Counted from the stretch's first letter, positions 16,434 through 25,340 are shown. The stretch: 64,000 bases of DNA from Geodermatophilaceae bacterium URHA0031 (GCA_000620205.1 JHVP01000006.1:232115-296114), one strand, 5' to 3'. Notes: a model not told the origin generated them from the sequence alone. Translations and numbers: made by a program.

Positions 16434-17651
16434 TCAGCGGACGGTGCGGATGCGGGCGACGCTCAGCGCGCCGAGCACGGTGACGACGCCGGCCAGCGTG
16501 AACAGGACGTCGTAGCCCCCGAGCTCGGCGATCACCAGGCTGGCCAGCAGCGGGGCGAGCGCCTGCGGCACCACCACCGCCACGTTCATCACCCCGAGGT
16601 CGCCGGCCACGGTGCGGGCATCGGGCAGCACCTGGGTGACCAGCGCCTGGTCGACCGAGGTGTAGGCCCCGTACCCGCCACCGAGCAGCAGCCCGGCGAC
16701 CAGGGCGCTCGGCCAGCTCGGCACGGCCACCAGCACCGCGCAGGCCAGCGCCTGCAGCACCGCGGCGCCGGCGACGAACACCCGGCGGCGCCCGGTGCGG
16801 TCCGACAGCACGCCACCGCCCCAGGTCGCCGTCACCGTGGCCAGCAGGTACACCACGGTCAGCACCAGCAGCGAGCCCTCGGGGTCGGCGACCCGCAGCC
16901 CGTCGGTGAGGAAGTACAGCAGGTACGTCGTCCCGAGGGCGTTGCCCAGGTTGACCAGCAACCGCCCGCCGAAGGCCCAGGCGTAGTCGGGGTGCCGGGT
17001 GGGTGCGGCCCAGCCCGCGCGCAGGGCGGCGCCGAGCGACTGCGGGCGCTGGACCGCCGGGGTGTCGCGGGCCCGCAGCAGCCACGGCAGCGCAGCCAGG
17101 ACCAGCAGGGCGGCGAGCGCCGGGTAGCCGGCGTCCTCCCCCAGCCCGGTGACCAGCCCGAGGCCGACCACGATGCCCAGCGCCTGCGGGCCGTAGACGG
17201 CCGCCGACACCGCCCCCCGGTGCTCGGCCGGCACCTGGTCGGCGATGGTGGCGGTCAGCCCGGCCATCGCCGCGTACATCCCCAGCTGGGCGACCAGCCA
17301 GCCGCCGGCCACGCCACGCCAGTCGTCGGCGGTGCCGGTCAGCAGCAGCCCCGCGACGTAGACCACGACCCCCGCGGCGACCCAGACCCGGCGCCGGCCG
17401 AACCGGCTCCGGGTGCTGTCGCACAGCGCACCGAACACCGGCAGCGCGACCAGGGCGGCGATCCCGGCCACCCCGTTGACCAGCCCGAAGTTGCGGATCT
17501 TGTGCGCCGGGTCGACGTCCGCCAGCTGGAGCGGCAGCAGCAGCTGCACCGGTGCGAGCTGCGCCGCCCACAGCCCGAGCCAGACCAGCCCGAACCGGGC
17601 GGTCCAGGCCACCCCCATGGACGGCGCGAGCGGCGCGGCGACCGGCCTCAC
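16434..17651 (-). CDS. MFS transporter, GPH/SLC45-like
   Basis: A 405-residue, 12-helix transporter. The N-terminus FGLVWLGLWAAQLAPVQLLLPLQLADVDP and the motif GALCDSTRSRFGRRRVWV resemble the GPH/SLC45 sugar-type branch of the MFS. GTG 17651 is chosen because it overlaps the tetR stop codon as GTGA, giving tight coupling. It is the last gene of the operon aldonolactone oxidase - tetR - transporter. Context suggests it moves a substrate or product of the oxidase or of the divergent PLP enzyme (inference). Confidence 0.85.
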   Translation of the reverse strand: MRPVAAPLAPSMGVAWTARFGLVWLGLWAAQLAPVQLLLPLQLADVDPAHKIRNFGLVNGVAGIAALVALPVFGALCDSTRSRFGRRRVWVAAGVVVYVAGLLLTGTADDWRGVAGGWLVAQLGMYAAMAGLTATIADQVPAEHRGAVSAAVYGPQALGIVVGLGLVTGLGEDAGYPALAALLVLAALPWLLRARDTPAVQRPQSLGAALRAGWAAPTRHPDYAWAFGGRLLVNLGNALGTTYLLYFLTDGLRVADPEGSLLVLTVVYLLATVTATWGGGVLSDRTGRRRVFVAGAAVLQALACAVLVAVPSWPSALVAGLLLGGGYGAYTSVDQALVTQVLPDARTVAGDLGVMNVAVVVPQALAPLLASLVIAELGGYDVLFTLAGVVTVLGALSVARIRTVR

Positions 17652-18250
17652 CGGGCGAGCTCGGCGTGCTCGGCGACGAACAGACCGACGGCGGCGTCCA
17701 GCACCGCCCGGGTGGCGGGGGTGTCCCGGTCGACCAGCCAGGTGGTGGTGGCCCCGTCGACGAGGGCGACCAGCAGCCGGGCGAGCTCGGGCACCGGCCG
17801 GCGCCACGTCGCCCCGGTCGCCGCGGCCGCCTGCTCCAGCAGCCGGGTCGCCGCCGCGGTGTAGGCGCGGTACTGCTGCCGGGCCAGCGGTCGGAGGGCG
17901 GGGTCGCGCAGCGAGTGCAACGCCAGCTCGAACATCAGCTGCTCGGCACCCGGCTCGGCCTCGAGGTGCTGCAGGTAGCCCGCCGCCGCCGCGCGCAGGT
18001 GGTCGGCCAGGCCGGCGCCCTCGGGCACCTCGGCGGTCGCGGCCGACAGCTCGTGGCCGACCACCCGGTGCACCAGCTCGCGCAGCAGCTCGTCGCGGGA
18101 GCCGAAGGCGTAGTGGAAGCTCGCCAGCGACATCCCCGCCTCGGCGACGATCGCCCGGGTCGTGCCGGCGGCGAGCCCGTCCCGGGTCATCACCCGCAGC
18201 GCGGCCTCCACCAGCGCGGCACGTCGGGCGTCCGCCGGCAGCCGGGCCAC
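17648..18250 (-). CDS. TetR-family transcriptional regulator
   Basis: About 200 residues. The N-terminal helix-turn-helix (ARRAALVEAALRVM, then GTTRAIVAEAGMSLASFHYAFGSRDELL) is typical TetR, and the C-terminal half is a helical ligand domain. The start could be GTG 18250, one base after the oxidase stop codon, or GTG 18262 with an 11-bp overlap; I prefer 18250 because VARLPADARRAALVEAAL resembles common TetR N-termini. It probably binds the perfect palindrome at 19632-19656, controlling its own operon and the divergent PLP-enzyme gene. Confidence 0.88.
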   Translation of the reverse strand: MARLPADARRAALVEAALRVMTRDGLAAGTTRAIVAEAGMSLASFHYAFGSRDELLRELVHRVVGHELSAATAEVPEGAGLADHLRAAAAGYLQHLEAEPGAEQLMFELALHSLRDPALRPLARQQYRAYTAAATRLLEQAAAATGATWRRPVPELARLLVALVDGATTTWLVDRDTPATRAVLDAAVGLFVAEHAELAR

Positions 18251-18251
18251 C

Positions 18252-19580
18252 TCAGCGACCACCGGTGCGCGCCCGGGCCGGGCCGAGCACCCGGTCCAGG
18301 TGCGCGTTGCCGAACACGCCGGTGGGGTCCAGCCGGTCCCGCAGCGCGGTGAACTCGGCCCAGCGGGGGTACCGCTCGGCCAGCACCGCGGCGTCCAGAC
18401 CGTGCAGCTTGCCCCAGTGCGGGCGACCGCCGACCGCACCGGCGATCGCCTCGAAGGCCGCGAAGTAGCGGCCCGGCTCGGTGCGCGCGGGCACGTGCAC
18501 CGCGACGTAGGCGGTGTCCCGGCCCGAGGCGGTCGACAGCGGGACGTCGTCGGCCGCGGCCAGCCGCACCTCCACGGGGAACGGGACCCGCCAGTCGCTG
18601 CGGTCGACGGCCCGGCGAAGCTCGCCGAGCACCTCGGCCGCCGCGGCCCGCGGGACGGCGTACTCCATCTCGCGGAACCGCACCCGTCGCCGGGAGACGA
18701 ACACCCGGTGCGCGGCGTCGGTGTGCGTGCGGGGCGAGAGCGCGCGGGCCGAGACGCGGGCCAGCGGGCGCACCAGCGGCGGGGCGACCCGGCCGGCGGC
18801 GACGACCGCGGCGAGTGCCCCGTTGGCCATCACCTCGTCGTCCCAGACCAGGCGCCAGCCCGGGAGCGGGTCCCGCTCGTCCAGCGGCACCCGGGTGTTC
18901 CGCTTGGTCAGGCACCGGTCGGTGTGCGGGAACCAGTAGAACTCGACGTGGTCGGTCGAGGTCAGGAAGGCGTCCAGGTCGGGGAGCAAGCCGGTCAGCG
19001 ACGCCGACCCCTCCTCGGCACGCAGCGCGAAGGCGGGCACGGCCTGCAGGGTCACCTCGCTCAGCACGCCGAGGGCCCCGAGCCCGACCCGGGCGGCGGA
19101 GAAGACGTCGGCGTTCTCGGTGGCCGAGCACCGCAGCACCGCACCGTCGGCGAGCACCAGCTCGCACCCCCGCACCTGGGTGGCCAGGCCGCCGAACGCG
19201 GCGCCGGTGCCGTGGGTCCCGGTCGAGAGCGCGCCGGCGACCGTCTGCCGGTCGATGTCGCCCAGGTTGGTCAGCGCCCAGCCGCGGGCCGCCAGCTCCG
19301 CGGTCAGCCGGTGCAGCGGCATCCCGGCCTGCACGGTGACCAGCCCGGTGGCGGTCACCTCGACCAGGCCGGTGTGCCGGTCGAGGACGAGCTGGACGTC
19401 CTCGGGCCGGCCGATGGCGCTGAAGGAGTGCCCGTTCCCGATCGGCCTGACGCGCTCCCCGGCCGCGGCGGCCGCGCGCACGGCGGCGGCGATCTCCGCG
19501 GTACCCCGGGGGTGGACCGCGGAGAACCCGGTCGCTCCCTGGTTCCCCGCCCAGTTGCGCCAGTGCTGCTCCTGCGGCAC
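18252..19580 (-). CDS. FAD-linked aldonolactone oxidase (D-arabinono-1,4-lactone oxidase family)
   Basis: A 442-residue flavoenzyme of the VAO/ALO family, which oxidises sugar lactones or alditols. The N-terminal FAD domain has RPIGNGHSFSAIG with His51 where related AldO enzymes attach FAD covalently, then TVAGALSTGTHGTG. The C-terminal ALO domain ends with RPHWGKLHGLDA and FGNAHLDRVLG, both typical. GTG 19580 follows GAGGGAGG. It heads an operon with tetR and an MFS transporter and diverges from a PLP enzyme. The true substrate (gulono-, galactono- or arabinono-lactone, or an alditol) is unknown. Confidence 0.9.
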   Translation of the reverse strand: MPQEQHWRNWAGNQGATGFSAVHPRGTAEIAAAVRAAAAAGERVRPIGNGHSFSAIGRPEDVQLVLDRHTGLVEVTATGLVTVQAGMPLHRLTAELAARGWALTNLGDIDRQTVAGALSTGTHGTGAAFGGLATQVRGCELVLADGAVLRCSATENADVFSAARVGLGALGVLSEVTLQAVPAFALRAEEGSASLTGLLPDLDAFLTSTDHVEFYWFPHTDRCLTKRNTRVPLDERDPLPGWRLVWDDEVMANGALAAVVAAGRVAPPLVRPLARVSARALSPRTHTDAAHRVFVSRRRVRFREMEYAVPRAAAAEVLGELRRAVDRSDWRVPFPVEVRLAAADDVPLSTASGRDTAYVAVHVPARTEPGRYFAAFEAIAGAVGGRPHWGKLHGLDAAVLAERYPRWAEFTALRDRLDPTGVFGNAHLDRVLGPARARTGGR

Positions 19581-19631
19581 GCGGGCCTCCCTCGGTCGTC
19601 GTCGCGGCAGCGTGCCGCTCGGCGGCACGTC

Positions 19632-19656
19632 GGTCAAGCGACTGGGACGCTTGACC
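19632..19656. promoter_or_regulatory. Perfect palindromic operator, probably for the adjacent TetR
   Basis: GGTCAAGCG (19632-19640) and CGCTTGACC (19648-19656) are exact inverted repeats around the 7-base spacer ACTGGGA. The site lies midway in the 108-bp gap between the divergent oxidase operon and the PLP-enzyme gene, placed to control both. Size and symmetry suit a TetR dimer pair. Confidence 0.75.
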
Positions 19657-19688
19657 CACTCGCTGTCCGACCTGGATGCTGCCGCACC

Positions 19689-20909
19689 ATGACCCTCCCG
19701 CCCGTCAGCGACGCACCGGCGGAGCGGGCCCGGCTGGACGCCGCCACGGCCCACCTGGACCCGCCGCTGGCCGTGCTGGACCTCGACGCGCTCGACGCCA
19801 ACGCCGACCACCTGGTCCGGCGCGCTGCCGGCCGCCCGATCCGGGTGGCCAGCAAGTCGGTGCGCAACCGGGCCGTGCTGCGCCGGGTGCTCGCCCGGCC
19901 GGGGTTCGCCGGCGTGCTCGGCTACAGCCTGGCCGAGGCGCTCTGGCTGGCCGGCGGGGACGACCCGGTCAGCAGCGACGTCGTGGTCGGCTACCCCACC
20001 GTCGACCGGGCGGCGCTGCGCCGGCTGGCCGCCGACGAGCAGGCCGCGGCCCGGGTGACGCTCATGGTCGACTCTCCCGACCAGGTCGACGTCCTGGACG
20101 CCGTCGCCCCGCCGGGCGCGCGCCCGCCGGTGCGGGTCTGCCTGGACCTGGACGCCTCCTGGCGGCTGGGCCCGGCGCACGTCGGCGTCCGCCGCTCCCC
20201 GGTGCACACCGCCGCGGAGGCAGCGGCGCTGGCCCGCGCGCTGGTCGCCCGCCCGGGGATCGTGCTGGTCGGGGTGATGGCCTACGAGGCGCAGATCGCC
20301 GGCGTCGGCGACGCCCCGGCGGGGCGGCCGCTGCGCGGGCTCGCCGTGCGGCGGGTGCAGCGGGCCTCGGGCCGGGAGCTGGCGGCCCGCCGGGCCGCGG
20401 CGGTGGCCGCGGTCCGGGAGGTGGCGGCGCTGGAGTTCGTCAACGGCGGCGGCACCGGGAGCCTGGAACGGACGGCGACCGACCCCGCCGTCACCGAGCT
20501 CGCGGCCGGCTCGGGCCTCTACTCCCCCACGCTCTTCGACGCCTACCGCTCGTTCCGGGGCCGACCGGCGGCGCTGTTCGCGCTGCCGGTCACCCGCCGT
20601 CCCGCGCCGGGGACGGTCACCGTGGCCGGCGGCGGCTGGATCGCCTCGGGGCCGCCCGGCGCCGACCGGGTGCCGACGCCGACCTACCCGGCCGGGTTGC
20701 GGCTGGTCCCCGCCGAGGGGGCCGGTGAGGTGCAGACGCCGCTGCGCGGCCGGGGGGCGGCCGGGTTGCGGACCGGTGACCGGGTCTGGTTCCGGCACGC
20801 CAAGGCCGGTGAGCTGTGCGAGCGGGTCGACGTGCTGCACGCAGTGGACGGCGACCGGGTCGTGGACACGTGGCCCACCTACCGCGGCGAGGGCCACGCC
20901 TTCGGTTAG
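19689..20909 (+). CDS. PLP enzyme, alanine-racemase-fold (D-threonine aldolase / D-serine dehydratase-like)
   Basis: A 406-residue enzyme with an N-terminal alanine-racemase-type barrel. Lys56 in RVASKSVRN should bind PLP. VCLDLDASWRLG and EFVNGGGTGSLERTATDPAVTELAAGSGL follow in family order. The C-terminal region with VWFRHAKAGELCERVDVLHAVDG matches the D-serine dehydratase-like domain (metal-binding His and Cys). Products of this type are usually annotated as amino acid deaminase/aldolase. It likely acts on a D-3-hydroxy amino acid. Divergent from the oxidase operon across a palindrome. Confidence 0.85.
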   Translation: MTLPPVSDAPAERARLDAATAHLDPPLAVLDLDALDANADHLVRRAAGRPIRVASKSVRNRAVLRRVLARPGFAGVLGYSLAEALWLAGGDDPVSSDVVVGYPTVDRAALRRLAADEQAAARVTLMVDSPDQVDVLDAVAPPGARPPVRVCLDLDASWRLGPAHVGVRRSPVHTAAEAAALARALVARPGIVLVGVMAYEAQIAGVGDAPAGRPLRGLAVRRVQRASGRELAARRAAAVAAVREVAALEFVNGGGTGSLERTATDPAVTELAAGSGLYSPTLFDAYRSFRGRPAALFALPVTRRPAPGTVTVAGGGWIASGPPGADRVPTPTYPAGLRLVPAEGAGEVQTPLRGRGAAGLRTGDRVWFRHAKAGELCERVDVLHAVDGDRVVDTWPTYRGEGHAFG

Positions 20910-20910
20910 C

Positions 20911-20941
20911 GGCCCCTGCCCCAGCAAGGGGGCCTCCCTCA
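20911..20941. terminator. Short GC hairpin between convergent genes
   Basis: GGCCCCTGCCCC followed by GGGGGCCTCCCTCA forms a hairpin at about 20911-20936 with a GCAA-containing loop, and the segment runs into the ABC-F stop codon. It resembles the design of the dispersed hairpin repeats at 4771 and 11540 but is shorter. Confidence 0.55.
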
Positions 20942-22558
20942 GCGGGCGCGCTGCACCCGGCCCTCGTCGAAGACCGGCTCGGGCGCCTCGTAGACCCGCC
21001 CGTCCGAGCCGAACACCAGGAACCGGTCGAAGGTGCGGGCGAACCAGCGGTCGTGGGTCACCGTGATCACCGTGCCGTCGAACGCGTCGAGCGCCGCCTC
21101 CAGCGACTCGGCGCTGAGCACGTCCAGGTTGTCCGTCGGCTCGTCGAGCAGCAGCAGCGTCGAGCCGGAGAGCTCCAGCAGCAGCACCTGGAACCGGGCC
21201 TGCTGGCCGCCGGACAGCGACCGGAACAGCTGGTCGCCCTGCGCCGCCAGGCCGTACCGGCGGAGCGTGGCCATCGCCCGGCCCCGGTCGACGCCGGGGC
21301 GACCGGGCTCGCCGTGCCACAGCAGGTCGACCAGCGTGCGCTCCAGCCACTCCGGGTGGGCGTGGGTCTGGGCGAAGAAGCCGGGGACGACGCGGGCGCC
21401 CAGCCGCCAGCCGCCGGTGTGCGCGACGTCCTGGCCGGCCAGCAGCCGCAGGAAGTGCGACTTGCCGGCACCGTTGGAGCCGAGCACCGCCACCCGGTCG
21501 CCGTACTCGACCTCCAGGTCGAAGGGGCGCATGAGGCCGGCGAGCTCCAGCTGCTCGGCGACGACCACCCGCACGCCGGTGCGACCACCGCGCAGCCGCA
21601 TCGTCACCGACTGGTCCGGCGGCCGCTCCGGCGGCGGACCAGCCGCCTCGTACCTGCCCAGCCGGGTCTGCATGGCGTGGTACCGGGCGGCCATGTCCGG
21701 GGAGTTCTTCGCCTGCTGCTGCAGGGTGCGCACCAGCTCGACCAGCCGCTCGTGCTCCTCGTCCCAGCGCCTGCGCAGCTCGGCCATCCGGTCGTGCCGG
21801 GCAGCGCGCGCGGCGGGGTAGCCGGCCCAGTCGCCGCCGTGCACCCACGCCGTCCCGCCCTCGACGGTGACCACCCGGTCGGCGACGCGGGACAGCAGCT
21901 CCCGGTCGTGGCTGACGAACAGCACCGTCTTGCGGGTCTCGCGGAGCCGCTCCTCCAGCCACCGCTTGCCCGGCACGTCGAGGTAGTTGTCCGGCTCGTC
22001 GAGCAGCAGCACCTGGTCCGGGCCGCGGAGCAGGCACTCCAGGGCCAGCCGCTTCTGCTCGCCACCGGACAGGGACTCCAGCGCGCGGTACTTGCAGCCG
22101 TCGTAGGGGACGCCGAGCGCGGCGACGGTCACGGTGTCCCAGGTGACCTCGACGTCGTAGCCGCCCACGTCACCCCAGTGGCCGAGCGCGTTCGCGTACG
22201 CCATCTGGGCCGGCTCGTCGTCGGTCTCCATCAGCGCGAGCTCGGCGGCCTCGACGGCGTCCCATGCCTCGCGGACCGCGCGGGGCGCGAGGTCGACGAG
22301 GAACCGCTGGACGGTCGTGTCGTCGCGCACCGACCCGATGAACTGCCGCATCACCCCGAGCCCGCCGGTGCGCGCGACCGAGCCGGCTTCCGGCACCAGG
22401 TCACCGCTGATGATCCGCAGCAGCGTGGTCTTGCCGGCGCCGTTCTCCCCGACCAGCGCCGCGCAGGCGCCCTCCCCCACCCGGAAGTTGACGTCGTCGA
22501 GCAGCACCCGGCCGTCCGGCAGGGTCAGCCGGACACCGGTGACGTCGACGTAGCCCAT
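20939..22558 (-). CDS. ABC-F family ATPase (translation factor type)
   Basis: A 539-residue soluble protein with two ABC domains and no membrane segments. Walker A motifs are GENGAGKTTLL (about residue 38) and GSNGAGKSHFLRLL (about 362); signature motifs are LSGGEQKRLALE and LSGGQQARFQVL; Walker B/switch regions are VLLLDEPDNYLD and TLLLLDEPTDNLD. A charged linker helix pair (about 250-300) joins them. ABC-F proteins act at the ribosomal E site; some protect from antibiotics. It appears monocistronic, with DUF1801 upstream on the same strand 33 bp away. Confidence 0.92.
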   Translation of the reverse strand: MGYVDVTGVRLTLPDGRVLLDDVNFRVGEGACAALVGENGAGKTTLLRIISGDLVPEAGSVARTGGLGVMRQFIGSVRDDTTVQRFLVDLAPRAVREAWDAVEAAELALMETDDEPAQMAYANALGHWGDVGGYDVEVTWDTVTVAALGVPYDGCKYRALESLSGGEQKRLALECLLRGPDQVLLLDEPDNYLDVPGKRWLEERLRETRKTVLFVSHDRELLSRVADRVVTVEGGTAWVHGGDWAGYPAARAARHDRMAELRRRWDEEHERLVELVRTLQQQAKNSPDMAARYHAMQTRLGRYEAAGPPPERPPDQSVTMRLRGGRTGVRVVVAEQLELAGLMRPFDLEVEYGDRVAVLGSNGAGKSHFLRLLAGQDVAHTGGWRLGARVVPGFFAQTHAHPEWLERTLVDLLWHGEPGRPGVDRGRAMATLRRYGLAAQGDQLFRSLSGGQQARFQVLLLELSGSTLLLLDEPTDNLDVLSAESLEAALDAFDGTVITVTHDRWFARTFDRFLVFGSDGRVYEAPEPVFDEGRVQRAR

Positions 22559-22591
22559 GGCGCCAGTGTCCCGGAACGGACAACCCGGTTC

Positions 22592-23008
22592 TCAGCCGCT
22601 GTAGGCGTTGCGCCCGTCGGCGGTGCTGGCAACGGCGTCCCGGATCAGCTGGTCCAGCGCCACGGTGTCGACCCGGTCCAGCGAGGTGAACCGGATGCAG
22701 CTCTTGCCGCAGGACACCTTCCCGAGCGCGTCGGCCCGGGACTCGGCCAGGTACTGCCCGTCGACCACGGCGCACACGTAGAGGGAGAGGTGCCGCTTCT
22801 GCGCGGCCAGGGCGATCAGCGGCCACGTCGTGGTCTCCTTCGCCGACCTCGGCCGGTAGGGCATCAGCCCGTAGCCGAGCATCTGCCCGGACCCGACCGG
22901 CACCAGCTGGCGGTCGATCCCCGGCGCCGCGGCTTGCACGAGCGCGTCGACCCGGCGGAGCTCACCGGCCCGGTCACCGGCAGCCGCGAACCACTCGTCG
23001 ACGTCCAC
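22592..23008 (-). CDS. DUF1801 domain protein
   Basis: A 138-residue cytoplasmic protein matching the DUF1801 (YdhG-like) fold: DEWFAAAGDRAGELRRVDALVQAA, then a GYGLMPYRP-type strand, HLSLYVCAVVDGQYLAE, and the C-terminal GKSCIRFTSLDRVDTVALDQLIRDA. Function unknown. The start is GTG at 23008. It lies on the same strand as ABC-F and a tiny membrane protein gene and could be co-transcribed with them. Confidence 0.85.
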   Translation of the reverse strand: MDVDEWFAAAGDRAGELRRVDALVQAAAPGIDRQLVPVGSGQMLGYGLMPYRPRSAKETTTWPLIALAAQKRHLSLYVCAVVDGQYLAESRADALGKVSCGKSCIRFTSLDRVDTVALDQLIRDAVASTADGRNAYSG

Positions 23009-23024
23009 GTCCAGGCGCCTTCCC

Positions 23025-23144
23025 TCAGAGGAGCAGGCCCAGCAGCACCGCCCCGGCGGCGAGCAGCATCGCGACCACGATGACGCCGGCGACCATCCGC
23101 TGCCGCCGTCGTCCGTCCGGCCCGAGGTTGCCCATCCCCATCAT
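23025..23144 (-). CDS. Tiny single-pass membrane protein
   Basis: About 39 residues: a short charged head (MMGMGNLGPDGRRRQR) followed by one transmembrane segment, MVAGVIVVAMLLAAGAVLLG. Two adjacent ATG codons (23144, 23141) are possible starts. It sits between DUF1801 and the oxygenase gene on the same strand with short gaps. The hydrophobic profile looks genuine; I do not recognise a family. Confidence 0.5.
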   Translation of the reverse strand: MMGMGNLGPDGRRRQRMVAGVIVVAMLLAAGAVLLGLLL

Positions 23145-23161
23145 GGGGGCACGGTACGGCG

Positions 23162-24127
23162 TCAGCCGACGGTGAGGGCTGCCGTCCGGCTGTGCCGGAA
23201 CCGGCCGGCGGTCACCGGCTCGTAGCGGGTCGGGCCGGCGGCCGCCGAGGGCAACCGCTCCACCACGGACCACGGGTCCGCCTCAGCGCGGAAGGCCAGC
23301 GACAGCCGCTCCTCGGTGGGGGTCTCCACCGGCGGCGCGAGCACCCGGTGCGACGTGGAGCGCCACCGGTCGCCGGTCCACCGGGCGAGCAGGTCGCCGG
23401 CGTTGACCGTCAGCGCTCCCGGCACGGACGGCACGTCGACCCAGCCGCCGTCCAGCGCGCGCACCTGCAGGCCGTCGGGGCCGGGCCCGCGATCGGACAG
23501 CGTCAGGGTGCCGACGTCGGTGTGCGGGGAGACCGCCAGCTGCCCGGGCAGCACCGTGCCCACCTCCTGCCGGGCGGGGAACCGGTCGAGGTCCACGGTC
23601 CAGGTGTCCCCGGTGCAGCGGGCCACGAAGAAGTCCTCCGCCAGGTCCAGCGCGAGGGCGCAGATCCGCAGCAGGTCCTCGGCCAGCACGGCGCAGGCAG
23701 CGGAGAAGGCCGTCGCCGCCGGTCGCAGGCCGGGCACCTCCGCCGGCCAGCTGTTGAGGCCGTACCACTCCTCCTCCGCCGTACCCGCCACCGGCGGCGG
23801 CTCCTCGGCGCCGAAGCAGAAGGACTCCCGCAGGTCCGGCGGTGTGTCCCGGCCGTCCGGCCCGGCCGCCGCCGGGACACCCGGGGGCACCCAGCCACGG
23901 CCGCCGGGGAAGCACGCGACCGCCGCCCTGGCCGCCGGCGGCAGCGCGAAGAGCCGCCGGACCTCCCGGCGCAGCCGATCGGCCGGACCGCCGTCCACCC
24001 GGTGACCGGTGACGAGCAGGAAGCCGGCCTCGCACAGCGCGCGGTCGACGTCGGTCGCCACCTGTCGCCGGCCGGCCGGGCCGCCCGCGTACCAGGGAGC
24101 CAGGTCGACCAGCGGAGCAGCGGACAT
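23162..24127 (-). CDS. 2-oxoglutarate/Fe(II)-dependent oxygenase, IPNS-like
   Basis: A 321-residue non-heme iron oxygenase of the isopenicillin N synthase/gibberellin oxidase type. The N-terminal DIOX_N region reads PLVDLAPWYAG...ALCEAGFLLVTGHRVD. The iron site is HTD in AVSPHTDVGTLTL with a distal His in STSHRVLAPP; RLSLAF supplies the Arg that binds 2-oxoglutarate. The substrate is unknown. ATG 24127 starts the conserved N-terminus. It is divergent from the AlkZ-like gene. Confidence 0.9.
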   Translation of the reverse strand: MSAAPLVDLAPWYAGGPAGRRQVATDVDRALCEAGFLLVTGHRVDGGPADRLRREVRRLFALPPAARAAVACFPGGRGWVPPGVPAAAGPDGRDTPPDLRESFCFGAEEPPPVAGTAEEEWYGLNSWPAEVPGLRPAATAFSAACAVLAEDLLRICALALDLAEDFFVARCTGDTWTVDLDRFPARQEVGTVLPGQLAVSPHTDVGTLTLSDRGPGPDGLQVRALDGGWVDVPSVPGALTVNAGDLLARWTGDRWRSTSHRVLAPPVETPTEERLSLAFRAEADPWSVVERLPSAAAGPTRYEPVTAGRFRHSRTAALTVG

Positions 24128-24254
24128 CGGCTTCCTCCCGAGTCGGATGCCGGAACCGTAGGGAGCCGGCGTTGCCGGCGGATGACGCCGCGGTGACGGT
24201 GCTGCGGATCCTGTTCCGTCGCCGGCTGTCGGCGCCTGCTGCCAAGGTGGGCAC

Positions 24255-25304
24255 GTGGAGGAGCTCTCGCTGCTGCGGATGGCTGCCCAGCGGCTGGTCG
24301 GGCCGCGGGCGGCGAGCCCGGCCGAGGCGGTCCGGTGGCTGGCCGCCGTCCAGGCGCAGGACCTGCCCGGCGCGCTCACCTCGGTCGCCCTGCGGACCGA
24401 CGGCGGCACCCGGGCCGCCGTCACCGCCGCGCTGGACGCCGGCGAGGTCGTCCGCTCGTGGCCGATGCGCGGCACGCTGCACCTCACCGCCGCCGGCGAC
24501 CTCCCCTGGATGCTGGCGCTGCTCGGCCCCAGGGTGCTGGCCGGGGCCGCCGGCCGGCGGGCCACGGTGGGGCTGACCGAGGACGACGTCGCGCGGGCCC
24601 GGGACCTCGCGCTGGAGGCGCTCGGCGGCGGCCGCCGGCTCGGCCGCGCCGAGCTGGTCGCCGCACTGGCGGCGGGTGGCGTGCCGACCGAGGGGCAGCG
24701 CGGCTACCACCTGCTGTGGTGGCTGGCCCAGTCCGGGCTGACCTGCCTGGGTCCGACCGTGGACGGCGACCAGCAGTTCGTCCTGCTCGACGAGTGGGTG
24801 CCGGCACCGAGGCAGCTGGAGCGCGACGAGGCGCTGGGCGAACTGACGCTGCGGTTCTTCGCCTCGCACGGCCCGGCCACCGTCAAGGACCTGGTGCGCT
24901 GGGCCGGCGTGCTCGTCCGCGACGTCAAGGCCGGCCTGGCCGTCGCTGCGCCGCAGCTCGAGCGGCTGGAGGTCGAGGGCACCGAGCACTGGATGGACCC
25001 GTCCACCCCGGACCGGCTGACCGCCGCCCGCGCCGAGGCCGAGGGCGTGCTGCTGCTGCCCGGCTTCGACGAGCTGGTGCTCGGCTACGCCGACCGCAGC
25101 TGCACGGTGCCGACCGCGTTCGCCGACCGGATCGTGCCCGGCGGCAACGGCATGTTCCGGGCCACCGCGGTGTCCGCGGGCACCGCGGTCGCGGTCTGGC
25201 GCACCGGCCGGGGGAAGACCCGGCCGATCGACCTGGAGCCCTTCGCCGAGCTGACCGCCGACCTGCGCAGCCGGATCGAGGAGCGCTACGCCGCGCTGCC
25301 CTGA
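24255..25304 (+). CDS. Winged-helix protein of the AlkZ/YcaQ DNA glycosylase superfamily
   Basis: A 349-residue protein matching the winged-helix DNA-binding (HTH_42) family that includes AlkZ, which unhooks interstrand crosslinks made by azinomycin. Gln33 and Gln35 in AAVQAQDLPG fit the catalytic Q-x-Q motif, SWPMRGTLHL is the next conserved block, and LLPGFDELVLGYADRS lies in the C-terminal part. Start GTG 24255. Whether it is a true glycosylase or a non-catalytic paralogue cannot be settled here. The aldo/keto reductase gene follows 36 bp downstream. Confidence 0.82.
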   Translation: MEELSLLRMAAQRLVGPRAASPAEAVRWLAAVQAQDLPGALTSVALRTDGGTRAAVTAALDAGEVVRSWPMRGTLHLTAAGDLPWMLALLGPRVLAGAAGRRATVGLTEDDVARARDLALEALGGGRRLGRAELVAALAAGGVPTEGQRGYHLLWWLAQSGLTCLGPTVDGDQQFVLLDEWVPAPRQLERDEALGELTLRFFASHGPATVKDLVRWAGVLVRDVKAGLAVAAPQLERLEVEGTEHWMDPSTPDRLTAARAEAEGVLLLPGFDELVLGYADRSCTVPTAFADRIVPGGNGMFRATAVSAGTAVAVWRTGRGKTRPIDLEPFAELTADLRSRIEERYAALP

Positions 25305-25340
25305 GGTTGCGCCGGCTGACGGCGGGGAACGGGCTCTGCC

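Noticed and set aside
18252..22037. Very long minus-strand open frame of about 1261 codons
   Set aside because: Only the 3' part (18252-19580) is a real protein, the lactone oxidase. The rest is antisense to the PLP enzyme and out of frame with ABC-F; long stop-free frames are common in DNA this GC-rich.
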